Positions 1 through 7,978 of a stretch of 25,006 nucleotides of DNA are shown in pieces. Positions within the stretch are counted from its first letter, which is position 1. Each line of letters begins with the position of its first letter. The stretch spans positions 1 through 25,006 of the forward strand of contig CAKOHW010000015.1 in assembly GCA_934086185.1 (NCBI GenBank), read 5' to 3'. Under the pieces are notes generated by a model, which ran no database searches, was not told where the DNA came from, and saw only the letters and a list, made by a program, of their open reading frames with translations. This stretch comes from an uncultured Bacilli bacterium. Lineage in GTDB: Bacteria > Bacillota_I > Bacilli_A > RF39 > UBA660. A program made the position numbers and the translations under genes.

Positions 1-7
1 TTGGTTG

Positions 8-32
8 GCACACGTACTCGTGTGCTTTTGTT
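8..32 (+). terminator. Intrinsic terminator of a gene beyond the left edge
   Basis: Seven-pair GC-containing stem GCACACG/CGTGTGC with a TACT loop, followed by a T-rich tract (TTTTGTT). On the plus strand this is a standard Rho-independent terminator; the minus strand has no T tract after the stem. It presumably ends a plus-strand transcript whose gene lies outside the window. Confidence 0.7.
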
Positions 33-88
33 ATGTAATTAAACAAAACAATTAACACATTATGTACTAGTGCCAGTTAAATAAACCT

Positions 89-166
89 TTACCCCCTAAA
101 AAGAAGAAGTATTAGTGTACTCAACATGATTAATATTAATAATCAAATGGAGGTTTGATTACGCAT
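89..166 (-). other. Candidate micro-ORF with an in-frame TGA
   Basis: On the minus strand an ATG at 166 follows an SD-like stretch (AAAGGGGTGTGATAGT then ATG) that resembles the starts of spoVID and the nucleosidase gene in this window. It encodes MRNQTSI, then TGA at 145-143, then in the same frame LLILIMLSTLILLLFRG and TAA at 91-89. The second half has its own ATG at 127 but no SD. If the TGA were bypassed the product would be a 25-residue hydrophobic peptide of the kind seen in type I toxins and small membrane regulators. Tryptophan elsewhere here is TGG, so TGA should act as stop. It may be a leader peptide, a dead gene or chance. Confidence 0.3.
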
Positions 167-233
167 ACTATCACACCCCTTTACTACTTAAATAGTTTGA
201 GGTAAGCACTAAAAAATGAATGTTCGATTTGTT

Positions 234-261
234 ATAATACTCATATATTTTACTTGGTCAA
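234..261 (-). promoter_or_regulatory. Minus-strand sigma-A-like promoter
   Basis: Read on the minus strand: TTGACC (261-256), a 16-base spacer, TATTAT (239-234). A TGTCGAA heptamer, the core of a Spo0A box, lies just upstream at 272-266 within a TAGTTT...AAACTA inverted repeat. Predicted transcription runs toward position 1 through the micro-ORF. The heptamer is short enough to occur by chance. Confidence 0.4.
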
Positions 262-296
262 TAGTTTCGACAAAACTAGATAAAAATTGTATTTGA

Positions 297-323
297 AAAG
301 AGAAAACTTAGTATTTTCTCTTT
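297..323 (-). terminator. Terminator of the cyclophilin gene
   Basis: Ten-pair stem AAAGAGAAAA/TTTTCTCTTT with a seven-base loop, overlapping the cyclophilin stop codon. The stem is AT-rich and its descending arm doubles as the T tract, so it could work on either strand. Confidence 0.55.
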
Positions 324-903
324 ATTTTATGACTTTAATATATTCTATTACTGGTTGTTTATCTTTATCTATTATACCGTTACTATCTCCTAGAGAAGAT
401 AAATTATTTGCTATTTCATCTACTACATCCATTCCGCTAGTTACTTTACCGAAAGCAGCATAATTACCATCTAAACTATTATTTGTTTCTTGCATAATAA
501 AGAATTGACTACTAGCACTATTCATATCATTACTTCTAGCCATACTTATAACTCCTCTTTCATGTTTTAAATTATTTTTAACTCCATTACTAGTAAATTC
601 ACCTTTAATATTATTCTTTGAACCACCTGTTCCATCTTTATTGGGGTCTCCACCTTGTATCATAAATCCTTTAATAATTCTATGAAATGTTAAACCATTA
701 TAAAATTTATCATTTACTAAGTTAACAAAATTTTTAACAGTTATAGGTGCTACATCTTCATAAAGTTCTAATTTTATCACACCATAATCTTTTATACTCA
801 TTTCAATGTTAATGGTCTTTTCTTTGTTGCCAGGCCATAATATACCTACTATAAATGTTATTATTAAACATACTATTATTATGTATTTAAGATATTTTTT
901 CAT
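322..903 (-). CDS. Membrane-anchored cyclophilin-type peptidyl-prolyl isomerase
   Basis: Peptidyl-prolyl cis-trans isomerase of the cyclophilin fold, 193 residues. Residues about 5-23 form one hydrophobic segment with no lipobox cysteine in the right context, so the enzyme is probably anchored in the membrane with its domain outside the cell. The domain shows FHRIIKGFMIQGGDP (active-site Phe-His-Arg and Gln), MARSND and SSQFFI, the family's usual blocks; the cyclosporin-contact Trp is replaced (LDGNYAAFG), as in many bacterial forms. The ATG at 903 is chosen because GGAGG sits five bases upstream; an earlier in-frame TTG would place the SD inside the coding region. The preceding gene's end overlaps this start by 17 bases, suggesting translational coupling. 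Likely role: folding of secreted proteins. Confidence 0.9.
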   Translation of the reverse strand: MKKYLKYIIIVCLIITFIVGILWPGNKEKTINIEMSIKDYGVIKLELYEDVAPITVKNFVNLVNDKFYNGLTFHRIIKGFMIQGGDPNKDGTGGSKNNIKGEFTSNGVKNNLKHERGVISMARSNDMNSASSQFFIMQETNNSLDGNYAAFGKVTSGMDVVDEIANNLSSLGDSNGIIDKDKQPVIEYIKVIK

Positions 904-1768
904 ATATTCCTCCAAATTTGTTTATACATTTATTTATTTCTTTTTTATTTTTTATACATTTTTTCATATCTATTATATCAGAATTACCATATAATAAATA
1001 GCCTATAGTAAATATTAAACTACTATATATATTAGTATTACCTTCTATGTTATTTAACATCATTATTATTTCATTAAAGTTTTTAGTATTTAGTATTACA
1101 TAAAATATTATTTTTAATATATTATATATATTCTTATTAAATTCTATTTCATTGTAATATATATTACCTTTTAAAATATTTTTATATTTTTTTAATAATT
1201 TAGTATCAAAGCCTGTTGGAAATTTTATTTTTAATGCTTTATGTTTATCTTTTTTATTCATTAAATTTAATATATATTTATATAAAATAAATATACCTAT
1301 TAATACTTCTTCATTTGTGTTAGTTATTGATATTAATTGTACAAAGTTATCTAAATTTTCTTCTTTATAATAATTATCTATTATTATTGGTAATACTCTT
1401 GATAATGCATAACCATTTAAATCATTTTCATTATAATTATAACTTAAGTTATTTTTTTTCATGTATATTTCTAATATTTCTAAAGTTGTTTTATCTAAAT
1501 CATAAAAATTACCATCAGAAGTATATTTGTTTACTATTAAACTTGTACACATTTTATTAAGTATATCAGTAATATTAAATTTATCATTAGATGATATAGA
1601 ATCCATTGTAGATAACATAAATGTTGTCATACTTGAATAATTACCTTTTGTTATATTTAAATTTTTATTATCTATAATTTTATTAGATTCTATATCACTA
1701 TTTTTAAGTCTTGATAATCCAAAAGAATCTCCAATTATATAAGCATATATTAAATCTTTTATATTCAT
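887..1768 (-). CDS. Degenerate ADP-ribosylglycohydrolase-family protein
   Basis: A 293-residue protein with the layout of the DraG/ADP-ribosylglycohydrolase family: N-terminal YIIGDSFG (about 11-17, family GxxxGDxxG), GNYSSMTT at 42-49 where active members have G..TDDT, NDLNGYALSRVLPI at about 116-128 (family S.GNG...R..P), and GNTNIYSS at 243-250 where active members have GGDTDT. The metal-binding aspartates of both key motifs are therefore replaced by Ser and Asn, and the ITH motif reads ITN. I infer a non-catalytic relative, perhaps still binding ADP-ribose or a protein partner. SD AAAGGGTG lies five bases before the ATG. It shares a transcript with the downstream cyclophilin and has its own promoter. 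Confidence 0.65.
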   Translation of the reverse strand: MNIKDLIYAYIIGDSFGLSRLKNSDIESNKIIDNKNLNITKGNYSSMTTFMLSTMDSISSNDKFNITDILNKMCTSLIVNKYTSDGNFYDLDKTTLEILEIYMKKNNLSYNYNENDLNGYALSRVLPIIIDNYYKEENLDNFVQLISITNTNEEVLIGIFILYKYILNLMNKKDKHKALKIKFPTGFDTKLLKKYKNILKGNIYYNEIEFNKNIYNILKIIFYVILNTKNFNEIIMMLNNIEGNTNIYSSLIFTIGYLLYGNSDIIDMKKCIKNKKEINKCINKFGGIYEKIS

Positions 1769-1793
1769 AAAAACACCCTTTAATACTAATATA

Positions 1794-1822
1794 ATTTTAT
1801 TCTATATTTTAATTTTTTTCAA
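1794..1822 (-). promoter_or_regulatory. Promoter for the ADPRH-like and cyclophilin genes
   Basis: Minus strand TTGAAA (1822-1817), 17-base spacer, TAAAAT (1799-1794). It lies just past the terminator of the TM2 gene and about 25 bases before the ADPRH start codon, so the last two genes of the minus-strand block can be transcribed separately. Confidence 0.6.
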
Positions 1823-1848
1823 ATAAAATGTAGACTAACTGTCTACAT
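1821..1848 (-). terminator. Terminator of the TM2 gene
   Basis: Perfect eight-pair stem ATGTAGAC/GTCTACAT with a five-base loop directly after the TM2 stop codon. A T-rich run follows on the minus strand (TTTTATTTG) and another on the plus strand, so it is potentially bidirectional. Confidence 0.75.
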
Positions 1849-1851
1849 CAT

Positions 1852-2886
1852 TTATTTTTTATGAAATTCTACTATACATTTATCTAATTCAGTATAAATA
1901 CATAGATTTTTATTTTCTTCATTAATTTTAAATTTATAATAACCTTTGTTGCTAACTTTTACTGTTATAATCTTTTTTTCTGTATCATAATCATTACTTC
2001 CAGTTTCTGGATCTCTATCTTTAAATTTTATTTTTGATGACTCTAAATTTATTTTTAATGATTTTATATTTGTATTTTCATTATCTGTTACCCATGTTCC
2101 CATCATATTAGCTGGTACTGTTGTGATAACTGGATTTTCTTTAAAAGCAAAAAGTATTAATATTACTACTATTATGACTTTTATAAAGTTAGGAACATAT
2201 TTTAAGAGTTTATCATATACTATTGGTGATATTATAATTCCTATCAATATAAACATATAATAGTTTGTACTTTTAATTACAAATGTACCAATAACACCAA
2301 TTAACACTGCTATTATATATCTTACTATATCTAGTTCAAAGTCATTTTCATATTCTGCATAATCATTTATTAAATCTACGATAACACCTATTCCGAATAT
2401 TCCAAATGTTAATAAATATATTACTCCTAATACATATTTTTTTTCTATAAATTTATGTACTCCAAACCATCCTAATAAAAATATTAATAAGAATTTACTT
2501 TTATTACCATTTATTTTATCATATTCATTATATTTGTTTAAAAAATACTTTAATTCTTTTTTATTAGCAAGTAATTTATATGTTACTATGTATTCATTTA
2601 GTTCTTTTAATACAGTTTTATCTTTTATTTTTAAAGTATAATCATTAGTTATTGATTCTATTATTCTTTTTATAACTTTTTTATTTTTGGGATATTTTTC
2701 ATTTAAAGAAGTGTATATTACTAAGGCTTCATCATATTTTTTATTCTTATATAATCTTTCACCTTTTTTATATAATTTATCTGATAAAAGATTATTTTTT
2801 ATATTATCTTTAGTAGTTATTGATTTTGTTTTTGTATTGCTTTTTGATTTTGCTTTAACATTTTTAGTTTTTGTATCTTTTACCAT
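1852..2886 (-). CDS. TPR and TM2-domain membrane protein
   Basis: A 344-residue protein built from distinct parts: a Lys/Thr-rich cytoplasmic tail (1-33), one or two TPR-like helices (about 35-80, LYKKGERLYKNKKYDEALVIY), a TM2 domain (about 129-172, with LLGWFGVHKFIEKKYVLGVI and a following hydrophobic hairpin), three further membrane segments (about 188-204, 208-224, 234-248) and a beta-rich C-terminal domain (about 255-344, beginning with MGTWVTD) that should lie outside the cell. TM2 domains are widespread and their biochemical role is unclear, so no function is assigned. SD AGGAGTG precedes the ATG. It starts 17 bases after the preceding PUA-like gene and ends at a strong hairpin. Confidence 0.75.
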   Translation of the reverse strand: MVKDTKTKNVKAKSKSNTKTKSITTKDNIKNNLLSDKLYKKGERLYKNKKYDEALVIYTSLNEKYPKNKKVIKRIIESITNDYTLKIKDKTVLKELNEYIVTYKLLANKKELKYFLNKYNEYDKINGNKSKFLLIFLLGWFGVHKFIEKKYVLGVIYLLTFGIFGIGVIVDLINDYAEYENDFELDIVRYIIAVLIGVIGTFVIKSTNYYMFILIGIIISPIVYDKLLKYVPNFIKVIIVVILILFAFKENPVITTVPANMMGTWVTDNENTNIKSLKINLESSKIKFKDRDPETGSNDYDTEKKIITVKVSNKGYYKFKINEENKNLCIYTELDKCIVEFHKK

Positions 2887-2903
2887 ATATTCACTCCTTT
2901 ATT

Positions 2904-3320
2904 CTAATTATTTAATTCATCTAATGAACTAACCATAATCCAATCTTCTAATGGAGTATAGTTAGGAATAGCTAGTGGAGTTTGACATTTTTCTAAGTTA
3001 TCAAAGTTTATTAGACAAATACATTTCTTTTTCCATCTATCTATTTCTTTTTCACTTAAATTTAATGCTTGCTCATTATCACTAAATATTTTATCTATTT
3101 CATCAGATGTTAATTTTGACATACTATCTGCATTAGTAACTACAGCATGATAATATGCTTCATTTTCACCACGATTTACAAAGTATAATTCATCATTTAT
3201 AAATATTCTTGAATGAGGAATTAATCTTTTGTTATTTCCTCTTATTAACATAGTTCTTTCTTTATTAATTATTTTTTTATATTCTGAATCTTTATTATCG
3301 CATATAACTATATGTATCAC
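2904..3320 (-). CDS. Small PUA/ASCH-superfamily-like protein
   Basis: A 138-residue cytosolic protein. The N-terminal half (DSEYKKIINKERTMLIRG...RIFINDELYFVN...YHAVVTNA) follows the pattern of PUA-like folds of the ASCH type, in which a GxKTxxxR segment and a GDxLYF strand line a nucleic-acid-binding groove. The second half (KLTSDEIDKIFSDNEQALNLSEKEIDRWKKK...LEDWIMV) resembles a conserved helical tail I associate with uncharacterised relatives. The assignment rests on motif memory. The start is a GTG: GGTGAT lies five bases upstream, matching the SD used by several neighbours, and no in-frame ATG is suitably placed. It sits between holA and the TM2 gene on one strand. Confidence 0.55.
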   Translation of the reverse strand: MIHIVICDNKDSEYKKIINKERTMLIRGNNKRLIPHSRIFINDELYFVNRGENEAYYHAVVTNADSMSKLTSDEIDKIFSDNEQALNLSEKEIDRWKKKCICLINFDNLEKCQTPLAIPNYTPLEDWIMVSSLDELNN

Positions 3321-3373
3321 CTTTAATCACCAAACACTATTCTAACATATTTTATTATTTTTTAAAGTATATT

Positions 3374-4300
3374 TTATAAACTTGTTATAAAAAGTTTTAA
3401 TGCTATATATTTATCTATTAAACCTTGTTTTATTTTTTTATCCAATGAACCTATATATAATAAATTTTTCTTTATTTCATCCATTTTATAGTTAATGGAG
3501 TTATTTAATGCTAGTTTAACCCTATATGGATGTACATCTAACATAGTTGCAATATCTTTTTCACTATAATTTCTAGATAAATAATATGAAGAATACATTA
3601 ATCTATATTGTGTTGCAACGTTTGCAAAAAGAACTGCTGGTTCTTGTTTTTCTTTTATGAATTTAGTTAGGTATTCATACATTTTTTTATCTTTTTTTAT
3701 TATTAGGTCTACAAAATCAAATATACTCTCTTCTTTAATATTTATTGAATATTTATTGACATCATTTAAATTTATTACATAATCTTTTTTTACTATCATA
3801 ATTTTATCTAATTCATTTAATATAAAGTCATAGTTGGAATTTAAATTATCAATTATTTTTTCTAGAGCATTATTTTCTATTTTGTAATTATTTGATTTTA
3901 GATACTCTTTTATTTTTGTTTTTAATATATCGTTAGTAGGTGTAGGTATATCAAAATAATTATTATTATTATTTATTAATTTTACAGTTTTTTTGGTTTT
4001 ACTAACACTATCTGTTATAAATATAAGAGTTGTAAATTCATTTTCATGTTTTAAATATTCTTCTAGTAAATTTTGTTCTTCTTTATATTCTCCTTTTGTA
4101 CTAAATATTGGTATATTTCTAACTATTATTGCTTTTTTGTCACAAAATAATGATGTATAGTTACATTCTTCTATAATATTTTTCATATTTGTTTCATCAT
4201 AATCAAAGTATGTAATGTTATCTTTTTCTATATTTGATATAAGTTCATTTATTTTAGATTTTAGTAATCTATAAGAATTACATTTTATAATATATACCAT
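3374..4300 (-). CDS. holA: DNA polymerase III subunit delta
   Basis: Clamp-loader delta subunit, 308 residues, which opens the beta clamp during replication. The N-terminal region follows the AAA+-like fold (VYIIKCNSYRLLKSKI..., CDKKAIIVRN), and the C-terminal collar domain carries the family blocks QEPAVLFANVATQYRLMY, HPYRVKLAL and LDKKIKQGLIDKYIALKLFI. Length is close to the usual 320-350. The ATG follows AGGTGAT with a three-base gap. A TATAAT -10 lies at 4323-4318, giving a leader of only about ten bases. The smc transcript is terminated just before it, so it is probably expressed separately. Confidence 0.9.
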   Translation of the reverse strand: MVYIIKCNSYRLLKSKINELISNIEKDNITYFDYDETNMKNIIEECNYTSLFCDKKAIIVRNIPIFSTKGEYKEEQNLLEEYLKHENEFTTLIFITDSVSKTKKTVKLINNNNNYFDIPTPTNDILKTKIKEYLKSNNYKIENNALEKIIDNLNSNYDFILNELDKIMIVKKDYVINLNDVNKYSINIKEESIFDFVDLIIKKDKKMYEYLTKFIKEKQEPAVLFANVATQYRLMYSSYYLSRNYSEKDIATMLDVHPYRVKLALNNSINYKMDEIKKNLLYIGSLDKKIKQGLIDKYIALKLFITSL

Positions 4301-4317
4301 AATATCACCTAGATATT

Positions 4318-4323
4318 ATTATA
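4318..4323 (-). promoter_or_regulatory. -10 element upstream of holA
   Basis: Perfect TATAAT on the minus strand, 18 bases before the holA start codon and downstream of the smc terminator. No convincing -35 is visible (the expected place reads GAGATT). Confidence 0.4.
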
Positions 4324-4330
4324 CAAGAAT

Positions 4331-4364
4331 TAATAAAAAAAATCTCTAATATTTTTAGAAATTT
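4331..4364 (-). terminator. Terminator of rnc-smc
   Basis: Minus-strand stem AAATTTCTAA/TTAGAGATTT with one T-G pair and a five-base loop, followed by a run of eight T, immediately after the smc stop codon. Confidence 0.65.
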
Positions 4365-4365
4365 T

Positions 4366-7311
4366 TTATTTTATATCATCTAATTTTACACTTACTAATT
4401 TTGATACACCACTTTCTTGCATTGTTATTCCATAAAGTGTATCTGCATATTCCATGGTACGTTTTTTATGTGTTATTATAATGAATTCTGTTTTCTCTTT
4501 ATAATCACTAATATAATTACCAAATGTATCTACATTTGCTTCATCAAGTGCTGCTTCTACTTCATCAAGGATACAGAATGGTACATAACGAATGTTTAGT
4601 ATTGCAAATAGTAACGCAATAGCAGTAAGTGTTTTTTCTCCACCAGATAGTAAGTTAATAGTTTTTAATGTTTTTCCTGGAGGACATGCTTTAATGTCAA
4701 CTCCTGTATTTAAAATATCATTAGGTTCTGTAAGTATTAATTCACCACTTCCACCTTTGAATAATTTTTTGAATACTTTATTAAATTCTATATTTACTTT
4801 ATCAAATGTATCTTTGAATTTTTCTATCATTGTGGAATCTAAATCCTCTATAACACTTAATAAATTATTTACAGAATTTACTAAATCTATTTTTTGATTA
4901 GTTAGGTATGAGAATCTTTCATTTATTCTTTCGTATTCTTCAATACTACCTAAATTAACTTCATTAAGTAGACTTAATTCTCTTTTTATTGTGTTAAGTT
5001 TTTGTACACTAGATTTTATATCTATATCTAAATCATAATTTTTTATAACATAATCATATGTAACTTTATATTCTTCATTTAATTTAATTAACGAATTATC
5101 CATTTTTATTTCTAACTTACTAAGTTCTATTTCATTATTTTTTAGTTCATTAGATAATTTATTATAATTAGTATTTATTTTTTTATTATTTAATTCTAAT
5201 TCAGATATTTCTGCTAAACAATCATTTTTAGAAGATTTAATTTTATTTAATTTTTGTTCTATTATTTCTTTTTCACTAGTTAATTTATAATATTCATTTA
5301 ATATTGTTTCTATATGATTATCTATATTATCTTCAATTATATTTTGATTATCATTTATTTCATTAAGTACATTTTCTTTATTTTTTGTTATTTCTTCTTT
5401 TGTTTTATTTTTTATCTCTATTATATTATTATTATCCATTAATTTTTTACTTAAATCATTAAGTAAATCAAAAGTGTTATTTAAATTAATTTCAGTATCT
5501 TTTAATGAATTTTCTGTTTTCTCTATGCTTATAGTAATATTATTTAATTCTACTTTTGTGCTTTCTAATTCTAATTTATCTAAAATTATACTATTATTAT
5601 TTTTTATTGAACCACCAGTTACTGAACCGCCTGTATGTAATATTTCGCCATCTAGTGTAACAATTCTATATGAGTAGTTTATAGATTTACCTAATTCATT
5701 CATTGTATTAATATTATCTACTACAAGAATATTACCTAATAAGTTTAGTACAATATTTTCATATTTTTTATCATATGTTGTTAGTTTATCTAATGTATTA
5801 ATAAAACCTTTTGTAGTTTTACATTTAGATAATGTATTATTGTCTACATATTTAGGTTTAATTACATTTAATGGAAAGAATGTACATCTACCTAATTTAT
5901 TATCTTTTAAATATTTTATTGCATTTTTTGTACAATCTAAATCATCTGTAATTATAACGTTTGAATTATAACCAAGTCCTATATTTAAAGCATATTCATA
6001 AATTACTTCTGTATCAATAATTTTGCCAACCACATTATGAATTCCTTTTAAGCTTTTACTATTAAGTATATTTTTCACACTATTAGGAATAGATGATTCA
6101 TTTAAAAGATTATTTTCTAATATACTAATTTTATTTTTTAGTTTTGATTCTTTTAAATTTAGTTCATTTAATTTAATTTGATAATTATTTTTAGTAGCAT
6201 ATAATTTTTTATAATCTTCTTGGTATTTAGACATTGCATTATTTATATCTTCTTGTTCTTTTTTTAATATGGTTAATTCATTATCTAATACATTTAAGTC
6301 TTTATTATATTTTAATTCTTGTTCTTTTAAATTTACTATATTTTCTTGAAGTTTTATGTCATTTACTTCATATTTTTTACGTTCTAATGATACTTTTTTT
6401 TCTGCTTCTTTATCACTTATTTTTTTATTTGTTAAAATTAGTAAATCATTTAATTTTGATATTTCGTTATCATATTCTATATTATCTAATTTTAATTTTT
6501 CAATTTTTGAATTTGATAGTGAATTTGATGTGTCAATTTTACTTATTTCATCTGTTAATTCTTCTATATTTCTTTTTAAAGTTTCACTATTATTAACAGA
6601 TTCTTTTATTTCAATAGCACTAAGAACAATATCTAAATTATCATTTTCACTTTTTAGTCTTTTATATTTTATAGCGTCATCTCTTTGATTTTTTAAAGGT
6701 TCTAGGTTTGTTTCTAATTCTTTTATTATTAAATCTATTTTTTCTATGTTGTCATTTGTTTTTTCTATTTTTCTTAGTGTTTCTTCTTTATGTTTTTTAT
6801 ATTTTAATACTCCTGCTGCTTCTTCTATTATTGCTCTTCTATCACTTGTTTTTCCACTTAATATTTCACTAATTTTTCCTTGAGAAATTATACTAAATGA
6901 ATTTGTACTTGAGCCACTATCAATAAATAAGTCTATTATATCTTTTAATCTGACTTTAGTATTATTTATAAAATATTCATTTTCACCAGTAGAATATACT
7001 GTCCTTTTAATTTCTATAGTATCGAATTCACTATTTAAATAGTGATCACTATTATCAAATGTTAAACTAACCCATGCTCTGCTCATTGGTTTTCTAGAAT
7101 TACTTCCTTGAAATATAACGTCTGTCATATTGCTAGTTCCACGTAAATTTTTAATAGATTGTTCACCTAATACCCATTTAACTGCGTCTACAATATTTGA
7201 TTTTCCACTACCATTTGGTCCTACTATTCCAGTTATACCACCATTAATATTTATTTCTATTTTGTCTGCAAATGATTTAAAACCATGACTTCTTATACTA
7301 ATTAATTTCAT
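4366..7311 (-). CDS. smc: Chromosome partition protein SMC
   Basis: Chromosome condensation ATPase, which acts as a dimer with ScpA and ScpB. Walker A GPNGSGKSN at 31-39, a hinge domain at about 400-520 (IPNSVKNILNSKSLKGIHNVVG...), the ABC signature LSGGEKTLTAIAL from 888 and Walker B CILDEVEAALDEAN from 913. Long coiled coils rich in Lys, Glu, Asn and Ile join the heads to the hinge. At 981 residues it is about 200 shorter than typical Bacillus SMC (about 1186); head and hinge are complete, so the shortening is in the coils. The ATG follows AGGTGAT, which overlaps the rnc stop codon (AGGTGATAAAATG), so translation of rnc and smc is coupled. Confidence 0.97.
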   Translation of the reverse strand: MKLISIRSHGFKSFADKIEININGGITGIVGPNGSGKSNIVDAVKWVLGEQSIKNLRGTSNMTDVIFQGSNSRKPMSRAWVSLTFDNSDHYLNSEFDTIEIKRTVYSTGENEYFINNTKVRLKDIIDLFIDSGSSTNSFSIISQGKISEILSGKTSDRRAIIEEAAGVLKYKKHKEETLRKIEKTNDNIEKIDLIIKELETNLEPLKNQRDDAIKYKRLKSENDNLDIVLSAIEIKESVNNSETLKRNIEELTDEISKIDTSNSLSNSKIEKLKLDNIEYDNEISKLNDLLILTNKKISDKEAEKKVSLERKKYEVNDIKLQENIVNLKEQELKYNKDLNVLDNELTILKKEQEDINNAMSKYQEDYKKLYATKNNYQIKLNELNLKESKLKNKISILENNLLNESSIPNSVKNILNSKSLKGIHNVVGKIIDTEVIYEYALNIGLGYNSNVIITDDLDCTKNAIKYLKDNKLGRCTFFPLNVIKPKYVDNNTLSKCKTTKGFINTLDKLTTYDKKYENIVLNLLGNILVVDNINTMNELGKSINYSYRIVTLDGEILHTGGSVTGGSIKNNNSIILDKLELESTKVELNNITISIEKTENSLKDTEINLNNTFDLLNDLSKKLMDNNNIIEIKNKTKEEITKNKENVLNEINDNQNIIEDNIDNHIETILNEYYKLTSEKEIIEQKLNKIKSSKNDCLAEISELELNNKKINTNYNKLSNELKNNEIELSKLEIKMDNSLIKLNEEYKVTYDYVIKNYDLDIDIKSSVQKLNTIKRELSLLNEVNLGSIEEYERINERFSYLTNQKIDLVNSVNNLLSVIEDLDSTMIEKFKDTFDKVNIEFNKVFKKLFKGGSGELILTEPNDILNTGVDIKACPPGKTLKTINLLSGGEKTLTAIALLFAILNIRYVPFCILDEVEAALDEANVDTFGNYISDYKEKTEFIIITHKKRTMEYADTLYGITMQESGVSKLVSVKLDDIK

Positions 7312-7315
7312 TTTA

Positions 7316-7963
7316 TCACCTTGCTGCTTTTTTTATTGCGTCTTTTGCTGATGCTTGTTCTGCTTCTTTTTTACTTTTTCCTATTCCTGTCCCAAATACT
7401 ATGCCATCTACTAGGACATTTACTTTGAAACGTTTATCATGTGCTGGTCCACTTTCATCAACTAAAACATATTCTAAAGATTTTTTTTCAGTTTGTACCA
7501 TTTCTTGTAAATGTGATTTATAATCACTTAAAAATATTCTTTTTTCTTCTACAAACGGAATTGCTACTTTATATATATAATCCTTTGCAACATCAAGTCC
7601 TTTATCTAAATATATTACAGCAAGTACTGCTTCAAAAATATCTGCAATAATTGTTTCATTTTCAGTATGATCTAGACCATGGCCCACTCTTATTGCTGGA
7701 ATAAGATTTATTTTTTTTGAATATTCATATAAGGCATTTTCACATACATAGCTTGCTCTTATTTTGCTCATTTCTCCTTCAGATAAATTATAATTTTTAT
7801 AAAAGTATTCACTCATTATCAATTGTAAAACTGAATCTCCTAAAAATTCTAATCTTTCATAATTTTCTCCACCGAATTCATTTGAATAACTAGAATGAGT
7901 TAAAGCAATGTTTAAAAGATTTTTATTTTTTATATTTATACCTAAATCACTTAAGAATTTCAT
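7316..7963 (-). CDS. rnc: Ribonuclease III
   Basis: Double-strand-specific endoribonuclease for rRNA and mRNA processing, 215 residues. The catalytic domain carries the signature ERLEFLGDSVL at 36-46 (Glu39, Asp43) and the second metal-site pair Asp108/Glu111 in ADIFEAVLAVIYLD; a double-stranded-RNA-binding domain fills about 148-215 (HLQEMVQTEK... GIGKSKKEAEQASAKDA). All catalytic residues are present. SD CGGTGAT lies four bases before the ATG. This is the only gene here that ends in TGA, and that TGA is part of the SD for smc. The fatty-acid genes (plsX-fabD-fabG-acpP) that often precede rnc in Firmicutes are absent. Confidence 0.96.
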   Translation of the reverse strand: MKFLSDLGINIKNKNLLNIALTHSSYSNEFGGENYERLEFLGDSVLQLIMSEYFYKNYNLSEGEMSKIRASYVCENALYEYSKKINLIPAIRVGHGLDHTENETIIADIFEAVLAVIYLDKGLDVAKDYIYKVAIPFVEEKRIFLSDYKSHLQEMVQTEKKSLEYVLVDESGPAHDKRFKVNVLVDGIVFGTGIGKSKKEAEQASAKDAIKKAAR

Positions 7964-7978
7964 TTTATCACCGCTATT

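Larger units (their letters stand above)
33..296. other. Intergenic region without an ordinary gene
   Basis: No reading frame of normal length is present on either strand. It holds a minus-strand sigma-A-like promoter (234-261), a hairpin with arms AATCAAA (141-147) and TTTGATT (154-160), and a 25-codon minus-strand frame (166 down to 89) interrupted by one TGA. A small RNA, or a leader for a gene off the left edge on the minus strand, would fit; neither can be shown here. Confidence 0.5.

Noticed and set aside
89..166. TGA as a tryptophan codon (mycoplasma-type code), which would open the left-end micro-ORF
   Set aside because: Conserved tryptophans in SMC, GAPDH and other proteins here are TGG. 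With TGA reassigned in DNA this AT-rich, most would be TGA and genes would be broken by in-frame TGA.
240..300. tmRNA-like 5' end (TTTCGACA on the plus strand)
   Set aside because: The usual GGGG...TTCGAC start, the matching acceptor arm and a CCA end are all missing.
6234..6688. Long plus-strand open frames antisense to smc
   Set aside because: They are hydrophobic shadows of the AT-rich coiled-coil coding sequence, without SDs or recognisable domains.
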